DNA of 64,000 nt, taken from Cupriavidus nantongensis (lineage in GTDB: Bacteria; Pseudomonadota; Gammaproteobacteria; Burkholderiales; Burkholderiaceae). The notes under the pieces were generated by a model. The model was not told where the DNA came from and did not search any database. It worked only from the letters and a program-made list of their open reading frames with translations. The stretch lies in assembly GCF_001598055.1 (NCBI RefSeq), contig NZ_CP014844.1:4305642-4369641 (forward strand). Direction: 5' to 3'. Made by a program: the position numbers and the translations under genes. This document shows, one piece after another, positions 7,929 through 18,671 of the stretch (position 1 is the first letter of the stretch; every line of letters starts with the position of its first letter).

Positions 7929-10868
7929 TTATTGGCAGGCTTCGCACTCTTCAAAGCCAGGATCACCCGGGCGCATCGTGCACACCGCGCCTTCAGCTTC
8001 CGGCATGGCCGGAGCCGATGCAGCCGCTGCGTCCAGGGCCGAGCCGCTGTCGCTGCCCGACGACACCGCGTTCAGCGAGCCGCGCGACACGGTGGACTTC
8101 TCCACGTGGGTGGCTGCCATGGTGCGCAGGTAGTACGTCGTCTTCAGGCCGCGCAGCCAGGCCAGCTTGTAGGTGTCGTCCAGCTTCTTGCCCGAGGCGC
8201 CGGCCATGTAGATGTTCAGGGACTGGGCCTGGTCGATCCACTTCTGGCGGCGGCTGGCGGCTTCGACCAGCCAGGTCGGCTCGACTTCGAACGCGGTGGC
8301 GTAGATGTCGCGCAGGTCTTGCGGGATGCGGTCGATGCGGGCCAGCGAGCCGTCGAAGTACTTCAGGTCGGCAACCATCACCTCGTCCCACAGGCCGCGT
8401 TCCTTCAGGTCGCGCACCAGGTAGTCGTTGACCACGGTGAACTCGCCCGACAGGTTGGACTTGACGTACAGGTTCTGGAAGGTCGGCTCGATGCACGCGG
8501 ACACGCCGATGATGTTCGAAATGGTCGCGGTCGGGGCGATCGCGATGCAGTTCGAGTTGCGCATGCCGTGCTGCTTGATGCGGGCGCGCAGGCTGTCCCA
8601 GTCCATGGTGCTGGACAGGTCCACGTCCAGGTAACCACCGCGCTCTTCGGCCAGCAGCTTGAGCGAGTCCTGCGGCAGGATGCCGCGGTCCCACAGCGAG
8701 CCTTCGTAGGTGCTGTAGCGGCCGCGCTCTTCGGCCAGCTCGGTCGACGCCTGGTAGGCGTAGTAGCACACGGCTTCCATCGAGGTGTCGGCGAACTTGA
8801 CCGCGGCGTCGCTGGCGTACGGGGTGCGCAGCACGTGCAGGCAGTCCTGGAAGCCCATGATGCCCATGCCGACCGGACGGTGGCGCAGGTTGGAATTGCG
8901 GGCCTTGTCGACGGCGTAGTAGTTGATGTCGATGACGTTATCCAGCATCCGCATGGCGGTGCGGATGGTCTTCTGCAGCTTGGCGTGGTCGAGCGCGTAC
9001 GAACCGTCGGCCTGCTTGGCCAGATGTGCCACCAGGTTGACCGAGCCCAGGTTGCACACGGCGATTTCGCTGTCGTTGGTGTTCAGCGTGATTTCCGTGC
9101 ACAGGTTGGAGCTGTGCACGACGCCGACGTGCTGCTGCGGGCTGCGGATGTTGCACGGATCCTTGAAGGTGATCCACGGGTGGCCGGTTTCGAACAGCAT
9201 GCCCAGCATCTTGCGCCACAGCTGGATCGCAGGGATCTTCTTGAACAGCTTCAGCTCGCCGCTGGCGGCCTTGGCTTCGTAGCCCAGGTAGGCCTTCTCG
9301 AACTCCTTGCCAACCTTGTCGTGCAGGTCCGGGCAGGTGGACGGTGAGAACAGCGTCCATTCGGCGTTTTCCATCACGCGCTTCATGAACAGGTCCGGAA
9401 TCCAGTTGGCCGTGTTCATGTCGTGGGTGCGGCGGCGGTCGTCGCCGGTGTTCTTGCGCAGCTCGAGGAATTCTTCGATGTCCAGGTGCCACGTTTCCAG
9501 GTAGGCGCAGACCGCGCCCTTGCGCTTGCCGCCCTGGTTCACGGCGACGGCGGTGTCGTTCACCACCTTCAGGAACGGCACCACGCCTTGCGACTTGCCG
9601 TTGGTGCCCTTGATGTGCGAGCCGAGCGCGCGCACGTTGGTCCAGTCGTTGCCCAGGCCGCCGGCAAACTTGGACAGCAGCGCGTTTTCCTTCAGCGCTT
9701 CGTAGATGCCTTCCAGGTCGTCCGAGACCGTGGTCAGGTAGCACGACGACAGCTGCGAGCGCTGCGTGCCCGAGTTGAACAGCGTCGGCGTGGACGACAT
9801 GAAGTCGAACGACGACAGCAGCTGGTAGAACTCGATGGCGCGCGCTTCGCGGTCCTTCTCGTTCAGCGCCAGGCCCATGGCCACGCGCATGAAGAAGGCC
9901 TGCGGCATTTCGATGCGGGTTTCATCGATATGCAGGAAGTAGCGGTCGTACAGGGTCTGCAGGCCCAGGTAGTTGAACTGGAAGTCGCGGCCGGCGTCGA
10001 GCGCGGCGCCCAGGCGGGCCAGGTCGAAAGTGGCCAGCTTCTCGTCGAGCAGCTCGGCGGCGATGCCGCGGGCGATGAACTTGGGGAAGTACTCGGCGTA
10101 GCGCGTGGCCATCTCGGCCTGGGTCACTTCGGTGCCCAGGATTTCCTTGCGGATGGTGTGCAGCAGGATGCGGGCGGTGACCTGGCTGTAGTCCGGGTCC
10201 TTTTCGATCAGGGTACGCGCGGCCAGGATGGCGGAGTCGTACACCTGCGTCATCGGCACGCCTTCGTACAGGTTCTTCAGAGTTTCCTTCAGGATCGGCT
10301 CGGCGCTGACGGCATCGCCCAGGCCGGAGCAGGCGTTGTCGATCAGCGCGTGCAGCGCGACGATGTCGAGCGGCTTGCTCACGCCGGCGTCGGTCACGTT
10401 GATGCTGATGCCGGCTTCCTGCACGCGGGCCACGGCCTGCGCGCTGGCGCTGGCGCGCTCGGCCTTGCGCTTCTCGCGGTACAGCACGTAGGCGCGCGCG
10501 ACTTCATGCTCGCCCGAGCGCATCAGCGACAGCTCGACCTGGTCCTGCACGTCTTCGATATGGATGGCGCCACCGCTCGGGCGGCTGCGCACCAGCGCGC
10601 GCACCACGTTGTCGGTCAGCTGCTCGACGATCTCGCGCACGCGCGCGCTGGCGGCGCCCTGCCCGCCGTTGACGGCGAGGAAGGCCTTGGTCATGGCAAC
10701 GGCAATCTTGGACGGCTCGAACGCCACCACGGCACCGTTGCGACGAATGATCTTGTGATCTGGGTAGTTCGTGGTCGCGGCGCTGGGGGTCTGCTGCGTG
10801 GTCGAAGCCTGGCTGGCAACGCCGGCGGCGGCGCCACCCGTGGTGATTTCGTTCTGGGCCGTTTGCAT
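7929..10868 (-). CDS. nrdA: Class Ia ribonucleotide reductase, alpha (catalytic) subunit
   Basis: A 979-residue NrdA, reducing ribonucleoside diphosphates to the deoxy forms in the cytoplasm with the radical from NrdB. I start at the ATG at 10868 (MQTAQNEITTGG) because AGGAG sits six bases before it; a longer frame to 10904 has no such signal. An ATP-cone allosteric domain follows a Thr/Ala-rich tail (KIIRRNGAVVAFEPSKIAVA). The active site shows STPTLFNSGTQRSQLSSCYL, SSNLCTEITL with the radical Cys and Glu, and CNLGSVNLV. The C-terminal pair CEAC (ECEACQ) is the thioredoxin-exchange cysteine motif. Two NrdR boxes sit over its promoter. An IS110 element is inserted 28 bases after its stop codon. 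Confidence 0.97.
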   Translation of the reverse strand: MQTAQNEITTGGAAAGVASQASTTQQTPSAATTNYPDHKIIRRNGAVVAFEPSKIAVAMTKAFLAVNGGQGAASARVREIVEQLTDNVVRALVRSRPSGGAIHIEDVQDQVELSLMRSGEHEVARAYVLYREKRKAERASASAQAVARVQEAGISINVTDAGVSKPLDIVALHALIDNACSGLGDAVSAEPILKETLKNLYEGVPMTQVYDSAILAARTLIEKDPDYSQVTARILLHTIRKEILGTEVTQAEMATRYAEYFPKFIARGIAAELLDEKLATFDLARLGAALDAGRDFQFNYLGLQTLYDRYFLHIDETRIEMPQAFFMRVAMGLALNEKDREARAIEFYQLLSSFDFMSSTPTLFNSGTQRSQLSSCYLTTVSDDLEGIYEALKENALLSKFAGGLGNDWTNVRALGSHIKGTNGKSQGVVPFLKVVNDTAVAVNQGGKRKGAVCAYLETWHLDIEEFLELRKNTGDDRRRTHDMNTANWIPDLFMKRVMENAEWTLFSPSTCPDLHDKVGKEFEKAYLGYEAKAASGELKLFKKIPAIQLWRKMLGMLFETGHPWITFKDPCNIRSPQQHVGVVHSSNLCTEITLNTNDSEIAVCNLGSVNLVAHLAKQADGSYALDHAKLQKTIRTAMRMLDNVIDINYYAVDKARNSNLRHRPVGMGIMGFQDCLHVLRTPYASDAAVKFADTSMEAVCYYAYQASTELAEERGRYSTYEGSLWDRGILPQDSLKLLAEERGGYLDVDLSSTMDWDSLRARIKQHGMRNSNCIAIAPTATISNIIGVSACIEPTFQNLYVKSNLSGEFTVVNDYLVRDLKERGLWDEVMVADLKYFDGSLARIDRIPQDLRDIYATAFEVEPTWLVEAASRRQKWIDQAQSLNIYMAGASGKKLDDTYKLAWLRGLKTTYYLRTMAATHVEKSTVSRGSLNAVSSGSDSGSALDAAAASAPAMPEAEGAVCTMRPGDPGFEECEACQ

Positions 10869-11089
10869 GAGAACTCCTGTTTTTACCCTGGCAATAAGAG
10901 ACAAAGAGTCCCTGGCGAAATGCGGCGAAAAAGAACGTCCCTCCCGGCTGCATAGCGGGTGCGACTGACTGCCTTTACGTGAACATTTCGCCAGGACTCT
11001 TGTGATGCCGGCCTTGCGGGGAAGGTTTGCAGTCGATGCGCGAACTTCGCGGCTGCTGCCTCGCTCCTGGGGCCGGCTCCCCGGTTTGA

Positions 11090-11105
11090 CTACTAGATAT
11101 AGTGT
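11090..11105 (-). promoter_or_regulatory. NrdR box 1
   Basis: Minus-strand ACACTATATCTAGTAG matches the NrdR consensus ACACWATATWTWGTGT at 13-14 of 16 positions. NrdR with bound (d)ATP represses nrd operons. It is paired with a weaker box 31 bases away, the family's usual spacing. Confidence 0.75.
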
Positions 11106-11120
11106 GTGACGCGGAAAACT

Positions 11121-11136
11121 GGGCTAAGTATAGTGA
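11121..11136 (-). promoter_or_regulatory. NrdR box 2
   Basis: Contains the well-conserved half CTAAGTATAGTG on the plus strand, matching the consensus at about 10 of 16 positions, and is centred 31 bases from box 1. It overlaps the proposed -10 element, so bound repressor would block RNA polymerase. Confidence 0.6.
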
Positions 11137-11154
11137 AACGAATCCGAATGACCA
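11127..11154 (-). promoter_or_regulatory. nrdA promoter (-35 TGGTCA, -10 TATACT)
   Basis: On the minus strand TGGTCA (11154-11149), a 16-base spacer and TATACT (11132-11127). The transcript would have a leader of about 250 bases before nrdA. The overlap with the NrdR boxes supports the assignment. Confidence 0.5.
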
Positions 11155-11295
11155 GTCTTGACAACCGCTATTTGGGGCACGCGGGCGGGTGTGCGGCAGC
11201 GCCACATGCCCGCAAGCCTAGTACTCGCAAGGGTTTCGGCCAAACCGTTCGCAACTGCACATTTCACAAAAATTTTTTTGATTGTTGCGAGGTTG

Positions 11296-11324
11296 CGATA
11301 GCCCCACACCGACGTGGGGCATCG
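11296..11324 (-). terminator. Stem-loop downstream of ampD
   Basis: An 11-bp stem with one bulge (CGAT-CCCCAC paired with GTGGGG-ATCG) and a 6-base loop, 36 bases past the ampD stop. No T-run follows directly, so it may be a Rho-assisted or 3'-end-stabilising hairpin. Confidence 0.4.
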
Positions 11325-11359
11325 GTGCCCAGATAGCGAGCACGGGGCAGCAAATGACG

Positions 11360-12000
11360 TTAGGAATCCGTCACCTGCCCCGCGGCGCCAGGACACTGGT
11401 AGGGCAACATTTGGGGGCCGATGCCCGCCTGGCTGGCAAACCGCGCCCAGTCGAAATGCGGGCCGGGATCGGTCTTGCGGCCCGGCGCGATGTCGCTGTG
11501 GCCGGCAATCGCGCGCACCGGATAGGCGGCCATCAGCGCGGGCACCAGCGCGGCCACGGTGTCGTACTGGGCTTTGGTGAACGGCAGGTCGTCGCTGCCT
11601 TCGATCTCGATACCGATCGAAAAATCGTTGCAGCGCGCGCGGCCGAAGAAGTCTGACTGCCCGGCATGCCAGGCGCGCTGCGTGCACGGCACGAACTGCA
11701 CCAGCTCGCCCGTGCGCGTCACCAGGAAGTGCGCCGACACCTGGACCTGGTGGATGGTGGCAAAGAACGGGTGCTTGCCCGGATCGAGCCGGTTTTGGAA
11801 GAACGCCTCGATGTCGCCGCTGCCGAACTGGCCGGGCGGCAGGCTGATGTTGTGCAGCACCACCAGGTCCACCGGCATGCCGTCCGGGCGCGCGTCGAAA
11901 TTGGGCGACGGCACGCGGCGCGCGGCCGGGACCCAGCCGTCGGCGCCGGGCAGATAGGACGAGGGCGACGACGAGGACGACGGCGAGGACGCGGGCGCGG

Positions 12001-12004
<4 letters not shown>
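11360..12004 (-). CDS. ampD: 1,6-anhydro-N-acetylmuramyl-L-alanine amidase AmpD
   Basis: A 214-residue cytoplasmic zinc amidase that removes the peptide from anhydro-muropeptides during cell-wall recycling and so limits AmpR-driven beta-lactamase induction. The Amidase_2 fold is clear: zinc His in LVVLHNISLPPG, Glu in FSIGIEIEGSDDL, and GHSDIAPGRKTDPGPHFDW with the second His, the Lys and the Asp ligand. A Ser-rich N-terminal tail (residues 5-16) precedes the domain. Its ATG overlaps the stop of the upstream pilR by four bases (ATGA), so it is translated from the pilS-pilR message. A stem-loop follows the gene. Confidence 0.93.
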
Positions 12005-13644
<1,640 letters not shown>

Positions 13645-13670
13645 GGAATGGTGGCTGGATGGAAGACAGG

Positions 13671-15818
13671 TCAGACGGCGGCCGCCGCGGCAGCCTCTGC
13701 GCTCTCGATGCGCAGGGTCAGCACGAAGGCCTTGCCCGGCAGTGTATCGCGCGCACTGGAGGCCAGCATGCCGGTGCGCTCGATCAGCGCCGGCAGCGAG
13801 ATGGCGCCGTAGCGCACCTGCGCGTCATTGGCCCCGCACAGCTCGCGCGCCATGAACAGGCCCAGCCCGGTGCCCTGGGCGTTGCTGGTGAAGAACGGCT
13901 CGAACAGGCTGCGCTGGTGTTCGCGCGCCACCTCGGCGCCGTCGTTCCAGACGATCAGCTCGGCATGGTGCTGGTCCAGCGCGTGCGCCAGCAGCCGGAT
14001 CGAGCCGGGCAGCCGGCTGCAGTAGCGCCACGCGTTATCGAGCAGGTTGCCCAGCACCTGCTGCAGCTGCGAGGCGTCGAACACCACCGGCTGGGCCACG
14101 TCGACGGTCAGGCGGATGGCATTGGCGTTGATGTCGGCGCGGCCGGCCGGGCGGGTCTCGCCGGCGCGCGGGCGGCGCTGGCGCATTTCGGCGCGCCAGC
14201 GCTCGACGATCTCGGGCAGCGCCTGCGCCAGGTGCACGGTGCTACGGCCGGTGCGCGGGCGGCGCGACATCTGCAGCACGTCCGACACCACCTGGTCGAG
14301 CCGGCGCACGTTGTCGTGGATGATGCGCAGCAGGCGGGCGTCGATATCGACATCGGCACTGCCCGGGTCCTGCGCTTCAGGGCCGTGCCGGCCGGAATCG
14401 CCCAGCAGCTCGCTGGCCTGGCTGATCGCCGCCAGCGGATTGCGGATCTGGTGCGCGATGCTGGCCACCAGCCGGCCCATCGCGGCCAGCTTCTCCTGCT
14501 GCACCTGCTCGGCAATGCGCTCCCAGCTTTCGATATGGACCAGCACGGTGTCGCGCATCTCGCTGCGCAGCAGCGCCTCATCCTGCTGCGACCACGCCAT
14601 GGCCTCGTTCTGGGCGATGGCCAGGCGCAGGCGGGCGGCGGCTTCGGGCGACAGTTCGTTCCATGCAGCGGTGTCGAGCGCGGCGGGCACGGTGCGGCCG
14701 TGCGCCATGGTCGAGCGCAGCCCGGCCAGGCCCGGCAGCACGAAGCGCAGCCGCAGCCGGGTATGCTGCATGGTGCCGTCGGCCAGCGCGGCGCCGGAGG
14801 CCATCGGCAGCAGTTGCAGGATGCGCGGCACGTCGTCCTTGCTGCGCAGCCAGTCGCGCAGCATTTCCATCAGCGGCTGCAGGCGCGGGATGCGGCGCAG
14901 GTCGAACAGCACGGTATCGCCGCCGCCAAGCCCGGCTTCGCCTGCGGGCGCGCCGCCGAGTTTGCGCGAGTAGATGCGCTCGTGCGGCTGCACGCCCAGC
15001 AGCACCACCGCGGCGGGATTGGCGGCCACCACCGCGCCGTTGGCGCGCACCAGCATCACGCCGTCCTGCATGTCGTTGACCATCAGCCGGTTGACCAGCT
15101 GCTGCAGCCGCAGCTCCTGCTCGCGCGCCAGCGCCAGACGCTCCTGCGCAATCTGGCGGTTGGCCAGCATATACATCAGCAGCGCGGCGATCATGAACAC
15201 CAGCCCGAACAGGCCCGAGCCCAGCAGCCCGGCATCGGCCTGGCGCAGCAGGATGGTCTGCATGAACGGCCCGCTCATCACCACCAGCGCCGAGATCGCC
15301 GCCGCAAACAGCGCAAACAGCAGGCTGGTCAGCGCGCCGGCTTCCAGCGCCGGCAGCAGGAAGATCATGGCCAGGCCCTCGGCATGCCCGCCGCGGCCCA
15401 GCACGCTGAAGACCAGCGCCAGCAGCGCCAGGTCGGCCAGCACCTGCACCCGCACGCGCAGATGGAAATGCCGGCGCCACAGCGTGCCGGCCAGCATCGC
15501 CAGCGCAATGCCAAGGTAAGGGACGGCGACGGCCATGGCCGCCGCATGCTCGATGCCGCCCATGGCTTCCAGGCCGAAGGGCAAGGCGGGAATTGCGGCC
15601 GTGATGGTGGAAGCGGCGGCGCTGGCGGCGCCGGTGGCCGGCTCGCCGCGCCGCATCAGCGCAAAGCCGACCAGCAGCAGGCCCACCGCGACGCGGGTCC
15701 AGCAGAAATAGCGCAGCAGGCGCCAGTGGAAATCAGGCGGCTCGGGCTGGCGCCACAGCTGCGCCAGGCCGCGCCAGGCGTTCAGCCGCTGCCAGGCCGA
15801 TGGCGCCGGCTGGATCAT
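13671..15818 (-). CDS. pilS: Sensor histidine kinase PilS
   Basis: A 715-residue membrane kinase. About six transmembrane helices occupy the N-terminal third, followed by a PAS-like segment (LMVNDMQDGVMLVRANGAVV). The kinase core has H-box SIAHQIRNPLAAISQ, N-box LGNLLDNAWRYC and G-box GTGLGLFMAREL. It is longer than the usual PilS of about 530 residues, because of extra sequence between the PAS segment and the H-box. In Pseudomonas PilS senses pilin in the inner membrane and controls PilR; the same role is inferred here from the neighbour. Its ATG overlaps the stop of the preceding small gene by four bases. Confidence 0.88.
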   Translation of the reverse strand: MIQPAPSAWQRLNAWRGLAQLWRQPEPPDFHWRLLRYFCWTRVAVGLLLVGFALMRRGEPATGAASAAASTITAAIPALPFGLEAMGGIEHAAAMAVAVPYLGIALAMLAGTLWRRHFHLRVRVQVLADLALLALVFSVLGRGGHAEGLAMIFLLPALEAGALTSLLFALFAAAISALVVMSGPFMQTILLRQADAGLLGSGLFGLVFMIAALLMYMLANRQIAQERLALAREQELRLQQLVNRLMVNDMQDGVMLVRANGAVVAANPAAVVLLGVQPHERIYSRKLGGAPAGEAGLGGGDTVLFDLRRIPRLQPLMEMLRDWLRSKDDVPRILQLLPMASGAALADGTMQHTRLRLRFVLPGLAGLRSTMAHGRTVPAALDTAAWNELSPEAAARLRLAIAQNEAMAWSQQDEALLRSEMRDTVLVHIESWERIAEQVQQEKLAAMGRLVASIAHQIRNPLAAISQASELLGDSGRHGPEAQDPGSADVDIDARLLRIIHDNVRRLDQVVSDVLQMSRRPRTGRSTVHLAQALPEIVERWRAEMRQRRPRAGETRPAGRADINANAIRLTVDVAQPVVFDASQLQQVLGNLLDNAWRYCSRLPGSIRLLAHALDQHHAELIVWNDGAEVAREHQRSLFEPFFTSNAQGTGLGLFMARELCGANDAQVRYGAISLPALIERTGMLASSARDTLPGKAFVLTLRIESAEAAAAAAV

Positions 15819-16138
15819 GGGCGCGGGCCGTTGCCGCCGTCGCCGCCTTCAGTGCGGCCTTCAGTGCGGCCTTCTGTGCGGCTTTCATCGGGCAGGTGGC
15901 TGCGCCGGCAGTAGTGCAGGCCGCGCCAGGCAATGGCGTCGCCCTGCGGCAGGTGCACGCCGCACTGGGCGCACTGAACCATGCGCTCGGCGGCGGCGTC
16001 GGGCATGCCGGCCGCGGCGTGGTCGCTGGCCTCGCGCGCCTGGCGCGCGCGATGCTCGGCCAGCCGGGCCTCGGCGCGGGCGCGCAGCCACCAGAAGACG
16101 CCCAGCACCACGGCCAGCAGGATCAGGATACGTGCCAT
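15815..16138 (-). CDS. PP0621-like small membrane-anchored zinc-ribbon protein
   Basis: A 107-residue protein with one N-terminal transmembrane helix (ILILLAVVLGVFWWL), a basic linker, and a short metal-binding segment CAQCGVHLPQGDAIAW...HYC. This fits the PP0621 family of proteins of unknown function found beside pilS in betaproteobacteria. Its C-terminus is a TEGR repeat encoded by a 12-base tandem repeat, which probably varies in copy number. It overlaps the pilS start by four bases and starts 6 bases downstream of the CcsA-like gene. No function is known to me. Confidence 0.7.
   Translation of the reverse strand: MARILILLAVVLGVFWWLRARAEARLAEHRARQAREASDHAAAGMPDAAAERMVQCAQCGVHLPQGDAIAWRGLHYCRRSHLPDESRTEGRTEGRTEGGDGGNGPRP
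15846..15881. repeat. Three tandem copies of a 12-base unit inside the PP0621-like gene
   Basis: CCTTCAGTGCGG occurs twice exactly and once with one change (CCTTCTGTGCGG). It encodes repeated TEGR residues in frame, so slippage would change length but not frame. Confidence 0.85.
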
Positions 16139-16144
16139 GGGAAA

Positions 16145-17080
16145 TCAGAGCCGGTGCAGTACGACTTCAATCACGAAACGGCTGCCGACATAGGCCAGCA
16201 GCAGGATGCCGAACGACGCGATGACCCAGCGCAGCGCCACCTTGCCGCGCCAGCCGCGGAAGATGCGCCCGGCCAGGATGCCGCCGAACATGGCCCACGA
16301 GATCAGCGCGAACACGGTCTTGTGGTCTAGCCGGAACGCGCGCCCGAACAGCTCTTCGGAGAACAGCAGGCCCGAGCCGATGGTCAGCGTCAGCAGCACG
16401 AAGCCGGCGCCGATCAGCCGGAACAGCAGCTTCTCCAGTGTCAGCAGCGGCGGCAGCAGGTCCAGCCAGCGCCCCAGCCACTGGCCCGGCTGCGGTGCCG
16501 ACGGCCGCGCCGGCGCGTGCCGGAAGCCATGCAGGCGCCGCTCCGCCAGCAGCATCAGGAAAGCGTGGAACGCGGCCAGCGTGAACAGCCCATAGGCCAC
16601 GTTGGCGATGATGAAATGCAGCTTGAACAGTGGCCGCGCGGCGTAGCCCAGGATCTGCGCGCCAGGAAAGGCCAGCGGCATCAGGCTGGCCACCAGCGCC
16701 ACCGGGATCACGATCAGCCCCAGCCCCGCCAGCGAGAAGAAGAAGCTCTCGATCCAGTAGATGCCCACGCCCAGCCACAGCATGGCCGACAGCGCAAAGG
16801 CAAAGCCGAACATCATGCGCTCGGCCGGGAAGATGGTTTCGTGCAGCAGCATGCCGTGGCTGGCCAGCGCTGCCAGCATCAGCACGTGCCACCAGGCCGG
16901 GCGGCCCTCGCCGTGCGCGCCGCCTGCCGGGGGGATGCCGCCGCCCGCCACCAGCACGGCGGCCGCGGAACCGCCAGCCTGGCCGGCAGTAGCCGCCACG
17001 CGCGGATGGCGCGTGGCCCAGCCGTGCCAGGCCAGGCCGCAATAGAGAAGTGCCGTCAGGGCATACAGTACAATGACCAT
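16145..17080 (-). CDS. CcsA/YpjD-type cytochrome c assembly membrane protein
   Basis: A 311-residue inner-membrane protein of about eight helices. The segments SHGMLLHETIFP, LFKLHFIIANVAYGLFTLAAFH and LDHKTVFALISWAMFGGIL provide the conserved histidines of the CcsA/HemX family, which handle haem for cytochrome c assembly. This form (YpjD) is commonly found upstream of ffh in betaproteobacteria, as here, where it is divergent from ffh. It is not part of a full ccs operon, so its exact role is uncertain. The first codon ATG lies about 140 bases from the ffh start. Confidence 0.8.
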   Translation of the reverse strand: MVIVLYALTALLYCGLAWHGWATRHPRVAATAGQAGGSAAAVLVAGGGIPPAGGAHGEGRPAWWHVLMLAALASHGMLLHETIFPAERMMFGFAFALSAMLWLGVGIYWIESFFFSLAGLGLIVIPVALVASLMPLAFPGAQILGYAARPLFKLHFIIANVAYGLFTLAAFHAFLMLLAERRLHGFRHAPARPSAPQPGQWLGRWLDLLPPLLTLEKLLFRLIGAGFVLLTLTIGSGLLFSEELFGRAFRLDHKTVFALISWAMFGGILAGRIFRGWRGKVALRWVIASFGILLLAYVGSRFVIEVVLHRL

Positions 17081-17222
17081 TTACGCAGTTTACCTTAGTG
17101 CCCACGGCCGGTGGCGGCCCGCTTGAACCGGTGTAGCCGGTGTTCCCAGCCTGCCCCGTGTGCCGGACTGCCTCCCGATTTCAGCCCCGAGCCCTGCTCC
17201 GACTTTTCCCCCGATTCCTGCC

Positions 17223-18617
17223 ATGCTGGACAATCTCACTCAACGCCTGGCGCGTGTGGTCAAGACCATGCGCGGCGAGGCGCGCCTGACCGAGGCCAAT
17301 ACCGCCGAGATGCTGCGCGAAGTGCGCCTTGCCATGCTCGAAGCCGACGTGGCGCTGCCGGTCGTGCGCGAATTCGTCGCCCGCGTGAAGGAAAAGGCCA
17401 TGGGCGAAGAGGTGGTCAGCAGCCTGACCCCTGGCCAGGCCCTGGTCGGCGTGGTCCAGCGCGAGCTGACCGCGGTGATCGGCGGCGCCGACGCCGCGAC
17501 CGGCAACAATAAGGAGTCCGAGCTGAACCTGGCGGTGCAGCCGCCCGCCATCATCCTGATGGCCGGCCTGCAGGGCGCGGGCAAGACCACCACCGCCGGC
17601 AAGCTGGCCAAGTGGCTCAAGGAAAACAAAAAGAAGAAGGTGCTGACGGTCTCGTGCGACGTCTACCGCCCCGCCGCCATCGCCCAGCTCAAGACCGTGT
17701 CCGAGCAGGTCGGCGCCGAGTTCTTCCCGTCGCAGCCGGACCAGAAGCCTGTGGACATCGCCCGCGCGGCGGTGGACTGGGCGCGCAAGCATTACCACGA
17801 CGTGCTGATCGTCGACACCGCCGGCCGGCTGGGTATCGACGAGGCCATGATGCAGGAAATCGCCGCGCTGCACGCCGAACTGAAGCCGGCCGAAACCCTG
17901 TTCGTGGTCGATGCCATGCTCGGCCAGGACGCGGTCAACACCGCCAAGGCCTTCAATGACACCCTGCCGCTGACCGGCGTGGTGCTGACCAAGCTCGACG
18001 GCGATGCGCGCGGCGGCGCGGCGCTGTCGGTGCGCCATATCACCGGCCGCCCGATCAAGTTCGTCGGCGTCGGCGAAAAGCTCGATGGCCTGGAGCCGTT
18101 CTACCCCGACCGCATGGCCCAGCGCATCCTGGGCATGGGCGACATCCTGGCGCTGGTCGAGGAAGCCCAGCGCGGCGTCGACATGGAAGCGGCCGAGAAG
18201 CTGGCCAAGAAGATCAAGAAGACCGGCGACTTCGACCTCGAAGACTTCAAGGCCCAGATCGGCCAGATGAAGAAGATGGGCGGGCTGGGCAGCCTGGTCG
18301 ACAAGCTGCCGGCGCAGTTCGCCCAGCAGGCGCAGGGCGCCAACATGGACCAGGCCGAGAAGCAGGTGGCGCGCATGGAAGGCATCATCAACAGCATGAC
18401 CCCGGCCGAGCGCGCCAAGCCGGACCTGATCAAGGCCAGCCGCAAGCGCCGCATCGCCGCGGGCGCCGGCGTGCCGGTGCAGGAGGTCAACCGCCTGCTC
18501 AACCAGTTCGACCAGATGCAGTCCATGATGAAGAAGCTCAAGGGCGGCGGCATGATGAAGATGATGCGCCAGATGGGCGCGATGAAGGGCGGCATGAAGG
18601 GCCTCTTCAATCGCTGA
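17223..18617 (+). CDS. ffh: Signal recognition particle protein Ffh (SRP54)
   Basis: A 464-residue GTPase which, with 4.5S RNA, targets nascent inner-membrane proteins to FtsY and the translocon. It has an N domain (LTEANTAEMLREVRLAMLEA), a G domain with GLQGAGKTTTAGKLA and DTAGRLGIDEAMMQE, and a Met-rich M domain for signal sequences and RNA (MMKKLKGGGMMKMMRQMG). I place the start at ATG 17223 (MLDNLTQRL), where family members begin; an upstream GTG at 17160 would add an unrelated 21 residues. Divergent from the ypjD-like gene. Confidence 0.97.
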   Translation: MLDNLTQRLARVVKTMRGEARLTEANTAEMLREVRLAMLEADVALPVVREFVARVKEKAMGEEVVSSLTPGQALVGVVQRELTAVIGGADAATGNNKESELNLAVQPPAIILMAGLQGAGKTTTAGKLAKWLKENKKKKVLTVSCDVYRPAAIAQLKTVSEQVGAEFFPSQPDQKPVDIARAAVDWARKHYHDVLIVDTAGRLGIDEAMMQEIAALHAELKPAETLFVVDAMLGQDAVNTAKAFNDTLPLTGVVLTKLDGDARGGAALSVRHITGRPIKFVGVGEKLDGLEPFYPDRMAQRILGMGDILALVEEAQRGVDMEAAEKLAKKIKKTGDFDLEDFKAQIGQMKKMGGLGSLVDKLPAQFAQQAQGANMDQAEKQVARMEGIINSMTPAERAKPDLIKASRKRRIAAGAGVPVQEVNRLLNQFDQMQSMMKKLKGGGMMKMMRQMGAMKGGMKGLFNR

Positions 18618-18671
18618 AGCCGGCCGCCGCAAGCCGAACTGCCTCCCCCGCAAAAGAACAGGAAAGACATC

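Larger units (their letters stand above)
10869..11359. other. nrdA leader and promoter region, gene-free
   Basis: About 490 bases between nrdA and ampD, both on the minus strand. It contains two NrdR boxes, a sigma-70-like promoter for nrdA and a stem-loop past ampD (listed separately). An AT-rich patch CACAAAAATTTTTTTG near 11267-11282 may act as an UP-type or bent element. I see no coding frame. Confidence 0.6.
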
